Assembly: GCA_938073895.1 (NCBI GenBank)
Contig: CALJFB010000021.1
Span: 1-58,546, forward strand
Source of the DNA: an uncultured Flavobacteriaceae bacterium
GTDB taxonomy: Bacteria; Bacteroidota; Bacteroidia; Flavobacteriales; Flavobacteriaceae
Direction: 5' to 3'
Length of the DNA: 58,546 bases
Part shown: piece by piece, positions 40,553-48,479 of the stretch
How the letters are laid out: each line of letters begins with the position of its first letter
Position numbering within the stretch: position 1 is the first letter of the stretch
The notes under the pieces: model-generated
Database searches by the model: none
What the model was told of the DNA's origin: nothing
The model's input: the letters and a program-made list of their open reading frames with translations, nothing else
Translations under genes and position numbers: made by a program

Positions 40553-40916
40553 AAGCAAAGCAATTAATGTTAGTTTGGTCTATACTGTCCTATTAACTTT
40601 TTATTGTTTAAAGCAATCACCAATACCAATAGAATTACCAAGCCAAAGCGATAAAATATTACATGCTTTGGCTTATTTTGTTTTTACTATAGTTTGGTTT
40701 CTTGCATTCTATTTTACATTAAAACTTAGTAGAACAAAGAGTTTTATTTATACCTTTCTTTTCTCAGTAGCTTTTGGTGTTCTCATTGAAATTCTACAAC
40801 AACAACTTACAACTTACAGAGAAGGAGATGTTTTAGACGTTGTAGCAAATACTTTTGGTACAATTTTAGCATTGCTATTGTTAAAAATAATATTTAAAAG
40901 ACCGTTAAATGTTTAA
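40524..40916 (+). CDS. VanZ-like small membrane protein
   Basis: A 130-residue protein with four predicted helices (about 15-30, 45-66, 73-92, 105-124). It has the VanZ pattern, including [23 protein letters not shown] and [14 protein letters not shown]. VanZ-like proteins are membrane proteins of unclear biochemical function, named after the teicoplanin-resistance gene. ATG 40524 overlaps gcvH by 29 bp in another frame. An internal TTG at 40542 would shorten the overlap to 11 bp and is an alternative start. Overlap implies translation coupled to gcvH. Confidence 0.82.
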   Translation: MIIKHLLAHKSKAINVSLVYTVLLTFYCLKQSPIPIELPSQSDKILHALAYFVFTIVWFLAFYFTLKLSRTKSFIYTFLFSVAFGVLIEILQQQLTTYREGDVLDVVANTFGTILALLLLKIIFKRPLNV

Positions 40917-40979
40917 TTAACCTTGTTTTTTTGATAAAATAATGGTTATTTTAGCGTTCGGTTAACAAAAATAACAACT

Positions 40980-41699
40980 ATGGAGCCTAAGAAAAATCCA
41001 AATGCAAATATAGGACGTAACAGTTCTCTTTACTTAGCAGTAGGTTTAGCGTTAATGCTAGCAGTATCTTACTTTAGTATAAACTATAAGACTTACGACA
41101 AAGAAGCTATAGATATTGGTCAATTAGACCTTGGAGATATTGATGATGAAGAAATACCAATTACAGAAATTTTAAATACGCCACCACCGCCACCACCGCC
41201 ACCAGCAGCTCCAGAAGTTATTGAGGTAGTAGAAGATGAAGAAGAAGTAGAAGAAACTGTTATTGAATCTACAGAAACAACTCAAGATGAGGTTATTGTT
41301 GAGGTTGAAGACGTAGAGGTAGAAGAAGTTGAAGAAGATATTGAAGTACCATTTTCTGTAATCGAGAATGTACCAGTATTTCCAGGTTGCGAAAGAGAGA
41401 AAAACAATGCTGGACGTAAAAAATGTATGTCCGATAAAATAAGCAAATTTATAAACAAAAACTTTAATACCGAATTAGCATCAGATCTAGGTTTAGAAGG
41501 TGTGCAACGTATAATTGTTGTTTTTAAAATTGATAAAACAGGAAACATTACAGGTGTTAGATCTCGTGCTCCACATCCAAGATTACAAGATGAAGCAGCA
41601 AGAGTTGTTAATAAGTTGCCTAGAATGAAGCCAGGTAGACAAAGAGGTAAAGCGGTTACTGTACCTTATTCTTTGCCTATTAAGTTTCAAATTGAGTAA
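40980..41699 (+). CDS. TonB-like energy transducer, proline-rich
   Basis: 239 residues with one N-terminal membrane anchor (about 17-34). An acidic segment leads to a Pro run (TPPPPPPPPAAP near 62-73), then a long Glu/Val-rich periplasmic spacer (80-122). The TonB C-terminal domain spans about 127-239, with ENVPVFPGCE, KKCMSDKISKFINKNF and LPRMKPGRQRGKAV. Known: TonB couples the inner-membrane proton gradient, through ExbB/ExbD, to outer-membrane transporters. The exbBD genes are not in the window. It is followed by a strong terminator and a tandem paralogue. Confidence 0.9.
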   Translation: MEPKKNPNANIGRNSSLYLAVGLALMLAVSYFSINYKTYDKEAIDIGQLDLGDIDDEEIPITEILNTPPPPPPPPAAPEVIEVVEDEEEVEETVIESTETTQDEVIVEVEDVEVEEVEEDIEVPFSVIENVPVFPGCEREKNNAGRKKCMSDKISKFINKNFNTELASDLGLEGVQRIIVVFKIDKTGNITGVRSRAPHPRLQDEAARVVNKLPRMKPGRQRGKAVTVPYSLPIKFQIE

Positions 41700-41724
41700 G
41701 ACTGTAATTAAAATACTATAGAAT

Positions 41725-41760
41725 AAAAAATCCCACTACAATTGTAGTGGGATTTTTTTT
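41725..41760 (+). terminator. Terminator after the first TonB-like gene
   Basis: A perfect 17-bp stem, AAAAAATCCCACTACAA (41725-41741) with TTGTAGTGGGATTTTTT (41742-41758), ending in a T-run. Confidence 0.9.
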
Positions 41761-41868
41761 GGTATGCTTCTTGATATTTCTTCAACACATTAACCTTTTA
41801 AATATTAAGACTTAAAGAGATTTACAAATGCCAATTAATATCTAATTACTAAGCGAAATCCTTAATTG

Positions 41869-41876
41869 TAAATTTG
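41869..41876 (+). promoter_or_regulatory. Putative -7 element of the second TonB-like gene
   Basis: TAAATTTG matches TAnnTTTG, about 38 bp before the ATG. The -33 position is weak. Confidence 0.4.
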
Positions 41877-41913
41877 TTTTTTAATTTTTAGTGTTTAAAA
41901 AAAATATAAGCAC

Positions 41914-42708
41914 ATGAAAAATTTAAATCAAGTTCCAAACAGTAAAAAATCTGATCAAGAAAAATCAAGTAAGCACGACGTAAATTTACAACAAAATACA
42001 ACTTTGTATTTTCAAATTGGATTAATACTTTGTTTGTTAAGTGCCTATTTTGCTTTAGAATATAATTTTGAGTATAACACTACTTCTTTAGAACAAGCAA
42101 GTGTTGAGAACACAGAAGATATTCAATTTGTAGCTTTAAACTATGTCGTTGAAAAAGTAGTAGAGGTTAAAGCATTAAAAAAGCTAAAGCCAAACATTTT
42201 AATTGATCCAAAGATTATAGATAACGATTCAGATAGCACTTTAGAGGCTAAAAATTTGGTAGATAAACTTACTAAAGAGGTAAAAGAAGGACAAAAAGTA
42301 AAGTCTTTAAACATAGAAAGTTTAGAAGTAGATCCTATAGAGCAACCAGTTGTTTTTTATTTAAATAAAGTAGAAAATGTACCCGTTTATCCTGGATGTG
42401 AGAAAGCTTCTAACAATACAGAACGTATTAAATGTATGTCTAATAAGTTATCCAAGCTTATACAGCGAAAGTTTAATACAGATATAGCCGCAGAAGAAGG
42501 TTTGCACGGCAGACAACGTATTTATATTCAGTTTAAGATTTTAAAAAATGGAAAGGTGCAATTAGTTAATTCTAGAGCAACACATAAGGTTTTGGAAAAC
42601 GAAGCTGCGCGTGTTACCACTAAAATCCCAAGTATGAAACCAGGAATTCAAAACGGAAAACCTGTAGATGTTTTATATACATTGCCAATTATATTTGATG
42701 TAAGATGA
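41914..42708 (+). CDS. TonB-like protein without proline-rich spacer (tandem paralogue)
   Basis: 264 residues. A membrane anchor lies at about 34-48 after a longer polar N terminus, followed by a Lys/Glu/Leu-rich region (50-145) with no proline run. The C-terminal domain is clearly homologous to that of the gene before it: ENVPVYPGCE for ENVPVFPGCE, KCMSNKLSKLI for KCMSDKISKFI, and PSMKPGIQNGKPVDVLY near the end. It arose by duplication. The loss of the extended spacer would shorten its reach across the periplasm, so it may be specialised or non-functional in energy transfer. It has its own promoter-like element and a terminator downstream. Confidence 0.85.
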   Translation: MKNLNQVPNSKKSDQEKSSKHDVNLQQNTTLYFQIGLILCLLSAYFALEYNFEYNTTSLEQASVENTEDIQFVALNYVVEKVVEVKALKKLKPNILIDPKIIDNDSDSTLEAKNLVDKLTKEVKEGQKVKSLNIESLEVDPIEQPVVFYLNKVENVPVYPGCEKASNNTERIKCMSNKLSKLIQRKFNTDIAAEEGLHGRQRIYIQFKILKNGKVQLVNSRATHKVLENEAARVTTKIPSMKPGIQNGKPVDVLYTLPIIFDVR

Positions 42709-42780
42709 TTAATTTTAGGGTCAGAATAAATCTGTTTAATTGGTATTCTGATTTTTAAAAGTTAAAACTTAATCTAAACA

Positions 42781-42813
42781 AAAATCATAACTTTTAAAAG
42801 TTATGATTTTTTT
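42781..42813 (+). terminator. Terminator between TonB-like gene and ctaB
   Basis: A perfect 30-bp palindrome, AAAATCATAACTTTT (42781-42795) with AAAAGTTATGATTTT (42796-42810), then TTT. Confidence 0.8.
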
Positions 42814-42835
42814 ATGTCAAAAACCTATTTAGGCG

Positions 42836-42843
42836 TATCTTTG
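42836..42843 (+). promoter_or_regulatory. Putative promoter of the ctaB-coxC cluster
   Basis: TATCTTTG matches TAnnTTTG, 24 bp before the TTG start of ctaB; TTATG near 42812-42816 is a weak -33. Confidence 0.5.
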
Positions 42844-42867
42844 CACAAGCAAAAATAAACCTATATT

Positions 42868-43761
42868 TTGAGTACTAACGTTTTAAAGGAAGCAAAGCCT
42901 TCAATTATTTCAGATTTTAAAGAAATCACTAAAATGCGTTTAGCGTTAAGTGTTGTGTTTTCTTCGGTTGCAGGTTATATGTTAGGTGCAGAAACTATTA
43001 ATTGGACTACGGTTTTATTATTAAGTTTAGGTGGTTATTTTATGGTTGGTGCTAGTAATGCCTTTAATCAAATTATCGAAAAAGATTTAGATGCGTTAAT
43101 GAATCGAACAAAAAACAGACCTGTTCCATCAGGAAGATTATCTGTTAACGCTGCTTTTATTATAGCCACAACATTTACAATTTTAGGATTAGTAATACTT
43201 TATAACATAAATCAGCAAACTGCTTTATTTGGAGCCATCTCAATTTTTTTGTACACCTGTGTATATACGCCTTTAAAAACAAAAACACCTTTAGCTGTTT
43301 TTGTTGGTGCAATACCTGGTGCAATTCCATTTATGTTGGGTTGGGTTGCAGCTACAAATCAATTTGGTATTGAATCTGGAACTCTATTTGCATTGCAATT
43401 CTTTTGGCAATTTCCACATTTTTGGGCAATAGGATGGTTCTTGTTTGAAGACTATAAACGTGGTGGGTTTTTTATGTTGCCAACTGGAAAGCAAGATAAA
43501 GGTACTGCAGTACAGATAATAATGTACAGTATTTGGACAATTCTAGTTTCTATAGTTCCTGTATTTGGAGTAACAGGAGAACTTAAATTAACTATAGTTA
43601 CAGCAGTTATAGTATTTGTATTAGGATTGGGTATGTTATATTATGCGTTAAAATTATTTAAAGAAAGAAGTGTAAAAGCAGCAAGACAGTTAATGCTAGC
43701 TAGTGTTATATACATCTCTTTAATACAAATTGTTTACGTTTTAGATAAATTTATTAGATAA
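42868..43761 (+). CDS. ctaB: Protohaem IX farnesyltransferase (haem O synthase)
   Basis: A 297-residue polytopic prenyltransferase that adds a farnesyl group to haem B, giving haem O, the precursor of haem A for the aa3 oxidase. UbiA-type motifs are visible: NAFNQIIEKDLDALMNRTKNRP near 70-91 (the metal/diphosphate site NxxxDxxxD) and the second YTPLKTKTP. About eight helices. Start is TTG 42868, because the family's N-terminal DFKEITKMRLALSV would be cut by the next ATG. It ends two bases before coxC. Haem A synthase (ctaA) is not in the window. Confidence 0.95.
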   Translation: MSTNVLKEAKPSIISDFKEITKMRLALSVVFSSVAGYMLGAETINWTTVLLLSLGGYFMVGASNAFNQIIEKDLDALMNRTKNRPVPSGRLSVNAAFIIATTFTILGLVILYNINQQTALFGAISIFLYTCVYTPLKTKTPLAVFVGAIPGAIPFMLGWVAATNQFGIESGTLFALQFFWQFPHFWAIGWFLFEDYKRGGFFMLPTGKQDKGTAVQIIMYSIWTILVSIVPVFGVTGELKLTIVTAVIVFVLGLGMLYYALKLFKERSVKAARQLMLASVIYISLIQIVYVLDKFIR

Positions 43762-43763
43762 TC

Positions 43764-44345
43764 ATGGATTTAACACAAGGAACTTTAGAAGAAAAAACAA
43801 ATAGATCTAAAAAAATGATGATGTACTTTGGTATAGCATCCTTAATTATGTCTTTTGGTGGATTAACAAGTGCTTTTATAGTAAGCAGTTCTAGACCAGA
43901 TTGGTTAGTAGACTTTAAAATGCCTACTGCTTTTATTATTAGTTTGTTTGTAATTCTGGTAAGTAGCATTACTTTATTAGCAGCACGACAAGGTCTAAAG
44001 AATGGAAATAGAAGCTTAACAACAAGTATGCTGTTACTTACTTTTGCTTTAGGTATATATTTTGTAATCAATCAGTTTAATGGTTTTTCAGAAATTATTG
44101 CGATGGGTTATAATTTTACTGGGCCAACCAGTAATGTAACAATGTCTTACATTTATCTAATAGCTATGGTTCATATTGCACATGTTGTAGTAGGACTAAT
44201 TTGTCTATTCGTAGTAATTTATAATCATTTTAAACAAAAGTATACAGCAGAGAAAATGACTGGTTTTGAAGTTGCTGCAATTTTTTGGCATTTTGTTGAT
44301 ATACTATGGGTTTATCTATTTTTGTTTTTATATTTCATGGCATAA
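43764..44345 (+). CDS. coxC: Cytochrome c oxidase subunit III, short form
   Basis: A 193-residue, five-helix subunit III of the haem-copper oxidase. The family patterns are MMMYFGIASLIMSFGGL at helix 1, VHIAHVVVGLICLF with its conserved His near 140, and the C-terminal FWHFVDILWVYLFLFLY. It has no cofactor; subunit III stabilises the oxidase and proton uptake. It follows ctaB by two bases. A second, larger subunit III gene comes next, so both may be present in one oxidase or belong to different forms. Confidence 0.93.
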   Translation: MDLTQGTLEEKTNRSKKMMMYFGIASLIMSFGGLTSAFIVSSSRPDWLVDFKMPTAFIISLFVILVSSITLLAARQGLKNGNRSLTTSMLLLTFALGIYFVINQFNGFSEIIAMGYNFTGPTSNVTMSYIYLIAMVHIAHVVVGLICLFVVIYNHFKQKYTAEKMTGFEVAAIFWHFVDILWVYLFLFLYFMA

Positions 44346-44446
44346 TAGTTACTACTTAAAACTTGATATGTAATATTAATTATGTGCAGTTTTTAACACA
44401 ATTTTAAAAATTACGATTCTATGTTTCTTTTGAAATATAAAATGAT

Positions 44447-44454
44447 TATTTTTG
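44447..44454 (+). promoter_or_regulatory. Putative -7 element of the second subunit III gene
   Basis: TATTTTTG matches TAnnTTTG, 29 bp before the ATG. The -33 region is only a partial match (TTTC). Confidence 0.45.
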
Positions 44455-44483
44455 TAAAATATTCACGAACCAATTAACAATAT

Positions 44484-45479
44484 ATGAGTACTACAGTTGC
44501 AACTGCTGGAGCAGAAGGAAAAATTTGGTCTGGAGGAAATGAGCCTCTAAGAGCTAGTTATGGTAAAATGATGATGTGGTTTTTCATTCTTTCTGATGCT
44601 TTAACGTTTTCAGGATTTTTAGCTGCTTACGGATTTTCAAGATTTAAATTTATTAAAGAGTGGCCAATAGCCGATGAGGTATTTACCCACATACCTTTCT
44701 TTCATGGTAATTATCCAATGATTTATGTAGCGTTCATGACGTTTATATTAATCATGTCTTCTGTAACTATGGTGTTAGCTGTAGATGCAGGTCATCATTT
44801 AAAACAACAAAAAGTAGCCGTTTATATGTTCTTAACCATTATTGGTGGAATTATATTTGTAGGTTCTCAAGGTTGGGAATGGGCAACTTTTATTAAAGGT
44901 GAGTACGGAGCTGTTCAAACTAAAGGTGGAAACATTTTACAGTTTGGTGAAAACGTAATGATTGACGGAAAAGAAACATTTAAACGTGTTGCTATTTCAG
45001 ACTTTACTACTGCTGCACATACTGAACGTGTACAACATGAAAATAAAAATGGACTTTGGTTTGTTTCAGAAGGAGCTTTACCAGAATTTCAAATGACAGA
45101 TGTTGTTGCAGGATTAAAAGCGCATCCAAAAGTATTAGTTAGAACTCAAGAAATAGTAGATGGCAAAAAGTTAGTACTATCTCGTGAAGCTTCATTAGAA
45201 GCTATTACTAAAAATGGTAAGCGTACGGTACATGGCGCAAACTTAGAGGTAAACGAATATGGTTCTCCTTTATTTGGAGATTTCTTCTTCTTTATTACTG
45301 GATTTCACGGTTTTCACGTATTCTCTGGGATTATAATAAATATTATTATTTTCTTTAACGTTGTCTTAGGAACTTACGAAAAACGTAAAAGTTACGAAAT
45401 GGTAGAAAAAGTTGGACTTTACTGGCACTTTGTAGATTTAGTATGGGTATTTGTATTTACATTCTTTTACTTAGTATAA
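44484..45479 (+). CDS. Cytochrome c oxidase subunit III, long form with soluble insertion
   Basis: 331 residues. The helices are those of subunit III: MMMWFFILSDALTFSGFLAAYG (29-50), MIYVAFMTFILIMSSVTMVLAV (79-100), VAVYMFLTIIGGIIFVGSQGWEW (111-133), FFFFITGFHGFHVFSGIIINIII (267-289) and LYWHFVDLVWVFVFTFFYLV (312-331). Between the third and fourth of these lies a polar segment of about 120 residues (140-260); homologues usually have about 20 there. The segment has alternating charged and hydrophobic residues, no Cys and few Pro, and could fold as a small domain on the periplasmic side. Its role is unknown. Residues such as Glu132 and the HGFH motif are kept. Confidence 0.9.
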   Translation: MSTTVATAGAEGKIWSGGNEPLRASYGKMMMWFFILSDALTFSGFLAAYGFSRFKFIKEWPIADEVFTHIPFFHGNYPMIYVAFMTFILIMSSVTMVLAVDAGHHLKQQKVAVYMFLTIIGGIIFVGSQGWEWATFIKGEYGAVQTKGGNILQFGENVMIDGKETFKRVAISDFTTAAHTERVQHENKNGLWFVSEGALPEFQMTDVVAGLKAHPKVLVRTQEIVDGKKLVLSREASLEAITKNGKRTVHGANLEVNEYGSPLFGDFFFFITGFHGFHVFSGIIINIIIFFNVVLGTYEKRKSYEMVEKVGLYWHFVDLVWVFVFTFFYLV

Positions 45480-45539
45480 TTAGATTTTAAAATAGTTTAT
45501 ATTTCTTTTCAATAGGAAATCATATTTAAATAAATAAGC

Positions 45540-45920
45540 ATGGCACACGAACATAAATTAGCAATCTTTAGAGGATTATTAAAATTTAAATCGAACACTC
45601 AGAAAATTTGGGGCGTTTTAATTTTCTTAACTATTATAACTGCAATAGAAGTAGTTTTAGGTATCTATAAGCCTGAAATTTTAGAAAGTCAAGTATTTGG
45701 AATGAAAGCTCTAAACTGGATTTTTATTATTTTAACATTAGTTAAAGCTTATTATATTGCCTGGGATTTTATGCACATGCGTGATGAGGCATCAGGTTTA
45801 AGACGTGCGGTTGTTTGGACTGCTGTTTTCCTAATATCTTACATGATTTTTATCTTATTGCAAGAAGGTGGATACGTTTTTAACGTTTACGACAATGGTT
45901 TTATTAAGAAGGATTTCTAA
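45540..45920 (+). CDS. Cytochrome c oxidase subunit IV (COX4/CyoD-like)
   Basis: A 126-residue protein with three predicted helices (about 23-43, 57-76, 90-107). It has the prokaryotic subunit IV pattern, including IWGVLIFLTIITAIEVVLGI and KAYYIAWDFMHMRDE. This small subunit supports assembly or stability of the oxidase core and binds no cofactor. It directly follows the long subunit III gene, 60 bp apart, and precedes a terminator. Confidence 0.9.
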   Translation: MAHEHKLAIFRGLLKFKSNTQKIWGVLIFLTIITAIEVVLGIYKPEILESQVFGMKALNWIFIILTLVKAYYIAWDFMHMRDEASGLRRAVVWTAVFLISYMIFILLQEGGYVFNVYDNGFIKKDF

Positions 45921-45959
45921 ATAAAAAAAATATTTACACATAGGTGTGAAATTAGAGTT

Positions 45960-45990
45960 AAAAAGGTGGTTTTATTAAACCACCTTTTTT
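45960..45990 (+). terminator. Terminator after oxidase subunit IV
   Basis: Stem AAAAAGGTGGTTT (45960-45972) / AAACCACCTTTTT (45977-45989) with loop TATT, followed by T and a TATTTTTG element. Confidence 0.85.
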
Positions 45991-45997
45991 ATTTTTG
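45990..45997 (+). promoter_or_regulatory. Possible -7 element fused to terminator, before the SCO-like gene
   Basis: TATTTTTG overlaps the end of the terminator T-run and lies only 4 bp before the ATG at 46002. If real, the transcript would be leaderless or nearly so. The -33 region is inside the hairpin and weak. Confidence 0.3.
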
Positions 45998-46001
45998 TAT
46001 T

Positions 46002-46712
46002 ATGCAAAAAAAATCTATTAAAAATAATATAATTCTAGTTGTTTTATTCTTCCTTCCAGTTGTTATTGTTCTTTTTCTTTATACAACGGATCATAACAAC
46101 TCTACACTAGATATTGTAAAAGAAAACGTCTTAGATCTTGAGAATTTAACATCAATCCAATCAAACAATGTTCAGTTTAAAGATCATATTACAGTTTTAA
46201 GTTTTCTAGGTAATAATCCAGAAAGTCATATCTTAGAAGCATCCAATTTAAAAGAGTTAGTTTATAATAAATTTAAAGGATTTAAAACGTTTCAGTTGGT
46301 CACAGTAATTCCTTTTGGAGCAGAAAGTAAAGCAGAACGTTTACGTTTGGAATTAACTAAGTACAAGCCTTTAGAATATTGGAAATTTGTATATGCGTCT
46401 CAATCAGATATTAATAAATTATTTAGCACGTTAAGAACCTCTAAGTATTTAAATTACGAAAATTTTGTTAGCGAGGTTTATGTTATTGATAAAGAATTAA
46501 ATCAACGTGGTAGATTAGATGATAGGACAGACAAGGAAATTAAAAAAGAAGCCCAAGTTTATCCGTTAACTTCTTACAATATGTCTGAAGTAAGTGTTCT
46601 TAAAAATAAAATGAGCGACGATGTTAGAATTGTTTTTACAGAGTATAGACAAAAACGAAAAGGAGAATTTAATTCTACTACACGTAGAGCTAACGATTTG
46701 AAAGCTAATTAA
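46002..46712 (+). CDS. Membrane-anchored SCO/thioredoxin-fold-like protein without Cu-binding cysteines
   Basis: A 236-residue protein with one N-terminal anchor (9-28) and a soluble domain on the periplasmic side. I do not recognise a named family. The order of elements recalls SCO/thioredoxin folds: a strand HITVLSFLGNNP at the place of the CxxxC segment, a helix, a strand QLVTVIPFGAE, and a late VYVIDKELNQRGRLDDR that resembles the VDKDGYLR segment of SCO. No CxxxC or ligand His is present. It ends three bases before a true SCO gene, so co-function in oxidase copper insertion is likely but not shown. I prefer ATG 46002 over GTG 45966, which lies inside the terminator. Confidence 0.75.
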   Translation: MQKKSIKNNIILVVLFFLPVVIVLFLYTTDHNNSTLDIVKENVLDLENLTSIQSNNVQFKDHITVLSFLGNNPESHILEASNLKELVYNKFKGFKTFQLVTVIPFGAESKAERLRLELTKYKPLEYWKFVYASQSDINKLFSTLRTSKYLNYENFVSEVYVIDKELNQRGRLDDRTDKEIKKEAQVYPLTSYNMSEVSVLKNKMSDDVRIVFTEYRQKRKGEFNSTTRRANDLKAN

Positions 46713-46715
46713 GTT

Positions 46716-47462
46716 ATGAAAAAGACAAACTATTCTTACATAGGTATTGCGTTTATTATTTTATTATTTGGAATTATCTTTATCCCTAAAATAGTAGATC
46801 GTATAAAAAATAAAGATATTGTTAGAGATGACAGTAGAAGCCTAGATGTTTCTAAAGAAATCTTTACCAAAACAGATTCTAAATTAGATTATTTACTAAT
46901 AAATGGCACACGTAAAAAAGTGCCAGCTTTTAGTTTTGTAAACCAAGATGGTGCAACAATAACCAATAAAGATTATTTAGGAAAAGTTTATGTTGTAGAG
47001 TTTTTTTTCACAACTTGCCCAACTATTTGTCCAAGAATGAGTGCTAATTTAGTAGCTATTCAAGATAAATTAAAGGATTTAAATGGGTTTAATAATTTTG
47101 GTGTAGCATCATTCTCTATAATGCCAGAAACCGATACACCAGAAGTTTTAAAAGCTTATGCAGATAATTATGGTGTTGCTAATCCCAATTGGCATTTACT
47201 TACAGGTAAACCAAAATCAGAGGTTTACGATTTATCTAATATAGGATTCAATATTTTTGTAGATACTGAAAATTTTGAGCATTCAGGAGATTTTGCTTTA
47301 GTTGATAAAGATGGCTATTTAAGATCTAGAAAAGATGCCTTTGGAAACCCAAAAATATTCTATAAAGGGATAATTTCAGAAATAGAGAAAATAGACGAAG
47401 ATGGAAATGAGCAAGAAATTACAATGCTTGTAGAAGATATTAAAGCACTTTTAAAAGAATAG
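46716..47462 (+). CDS. SCO1/SenC-family copper chaperone
   Basis: 248 residues with an N-terminal membrane anchor (8-24) and a periplasmic thioredoxin-like domain. The Cu-binding CPTIC motif (Cys101, Cys105) lies in FFFTTCPTICPRMS, and a later His occurs in NFEHSGDFALVDKDGYLRSR, matching the SCO copper site. Known: SCO proteins deliver or reduce copper/thiols during formation of the CuA centre in subunit II. It follows the Cys-less SCO-like gene by three bases and is followed by DUF420. Confidence 0.94.
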   Translation: MKKTNYSYIGIAFIILLFGIIFIPKIVDRIKNKDIVRDDSRSLDVSKEIFTKTDSKLDYLLINGTRKKVPAFSFVNQDGATITNKDYLGKVYVVEFFFTTCPTICPRMSANLVAIQDKLKDLNGFNNFGVASFSIMPETDTPEVLKAYADNYGVANPNWHLLTGKPKSEVYDLSNIGFNIFVDTENFEHSGDFALVDKDGYLRSRKDAFGNPKIFYKGIISEIEKIDEDGNEQEITMLVEDIKALLKE

Positions 47463-47539
47463 TTTTATAACTTATAAGGTAAACAAAATTTTAGCTTCGA
47501 GTTTCTCGAATATATTCAAGACAAATAAAGATTAATAAA

Positions 47540-48079
47540 ATGGAAAACATACAAGACGAAGCAAAATATAATAAATGGATAGTAGCATTATCTGTTATAA
47601 TTCCAATTGCGGTAGCATTATTATTTGGTGTAAATCTTAAAGATTTAGGTTTTAATGTAGAGCCTTTAACTTTTTTACCACCAATTTATGCAACGGTTAA
47701 CGGTTTAACAGCACTTGTTTTGGTTTTAGCTGTTTTAGCAATTAAGAAAGGAAATAAGGTAATGCACGAACGATTAATAAAACTCGCTATAGCATTCTCA
47801 ATTTCATTTTTATTAATGTATATCGCTTATCACATGACAAGTGATTCTACTAAGTTTGGTGGAGAAGGTTTAGTTAAATATGTTTATTATTTTATCTTAA
47901 TTACTCATATTATATTATCAGTAGTTGTTATACCATTTGTACTAATTACTTTTGTTAGAGGAATTACAAATAATATAGAACGACATAAAAAAATAGCAAA
48001 AATTACATTTCCATTATGGTTGTATGTTGCTGTTACAGGAGTTGTTGTTTATGTAATGATTTCACCATATTACGTGTAA
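47540..48079 (+). CDS. DUF420 membrane protein (CtaM-like oxidase assembly factor)
   Basis: A 179-residue protein with five predicted helices and conserved histidines in MHERLIK, AYHMTSD, ITHIILS and ERHKKIAK, the DUF420 pattern. Known: the DUF420 protein CtaM of Staphylococcus aureus is required for aa3-type oxidase function. Inferred: a similar role in maturing the CoxA/CoxB oxidase encoded here. The position between SCO and the CxxC mini-protein supports this. The biochemical step is unknown. Confidence 0.88.
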   Translation: MENIQDEAKYNKWIVALSVIIPIAVALLFGVNLKDLGFNVEPLTFLPPIYATVNGLTALVLVLAVLAIKKGNKVMHERLIKLAIAFSISFLLMYIAYHMTSDSTKFGGEGLVKYVYYFILITHIILSVVVIPFVLITFVRGITNNIERHKKIAKITFPLWLYVAVTGVVVYVMISPYYV

Positions 48080-48161
48080 TAATTTATAAATAGTAGCGAT
48101 CTGGTTTTAACCAACCATAAATTGTATTTAAAATAGCTTGAAATATACAATCCAACCTTTT

Positions 48162-48374
48162 ATGAAAAATAAAATTATTTTAACAATAGTTTCATTAATC
48201 TTTATTGTGAATACCAATGCACAATGTGCTATGTGTAGAGCTGTATTAGAAAGCGAAGAAGGTACAGCTACAGCAAAAGGCATTAACGATGGGATAGTCT
48301 ATCTAATGGCAATACCTTATGTCTTATTTTTTGGCTTTGCTTATTTTATGTATAGAAAGTATAGTAAAAAGTAA
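48162..48374 (+). CDS. Small exported membrane protein with N-terminal CxxC
   Basis: 70 residues from ATG 48162 (a TTG at 48138 would add eight residues before the signal sequence). A signal peptide (1-20, ending NTNAQ) is followed at once by CAMCRAVLESEEG, then one membrane helix (about 44-63) and a basic tail (YRKYSKK). After cleavage the CxxC pair would sit at the extreme N terminus on the periplasmic side. Gln at -1 argues against a lipobox. The location at the end of the oxidase assembly cluster suggests copper or thiol handling. I do not know a characterised homologue. Confidence 0.75.
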   Translation: MKNKIILTIVSLIFIVNTNAQCAMCRAVLESEEGTATAKGINDGIVYLMAIPYVLFFGFAYFMYRKYSKK

Positions 48375-48479
48375 AATAAATTCTTTTAACAATTTTTTAG
48401 TATAAAGAGTGTAACAAATTTAGTCCTTTGTAGTCTAATTGGTATTGATAGTAAAAATCAATGCTTAAAACCACCAATT

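Noticed and set aside
41182-41210. CCA/CCG repeat tract as a microsatellite or CRISPR-like repeat
   Set aside because: It encodes the proline run of the TonB-like protein; it is coding low-complexity sequence, and there are no spacers.
43754-44071. 105-codon minus-strand ORF overlapping ctaB and coxC
   Set aside because: Antisense to a clear membrane protein gene; it mirrors hydrophobic codons and matches nothing recognisable.
45966-46001. GTG start 12 codons upstream for the SCO-like gene
   Set aside because: It lies inside the terminator hairpin after subunit IV; ATG 46002 gives a normal signal-anchor start.
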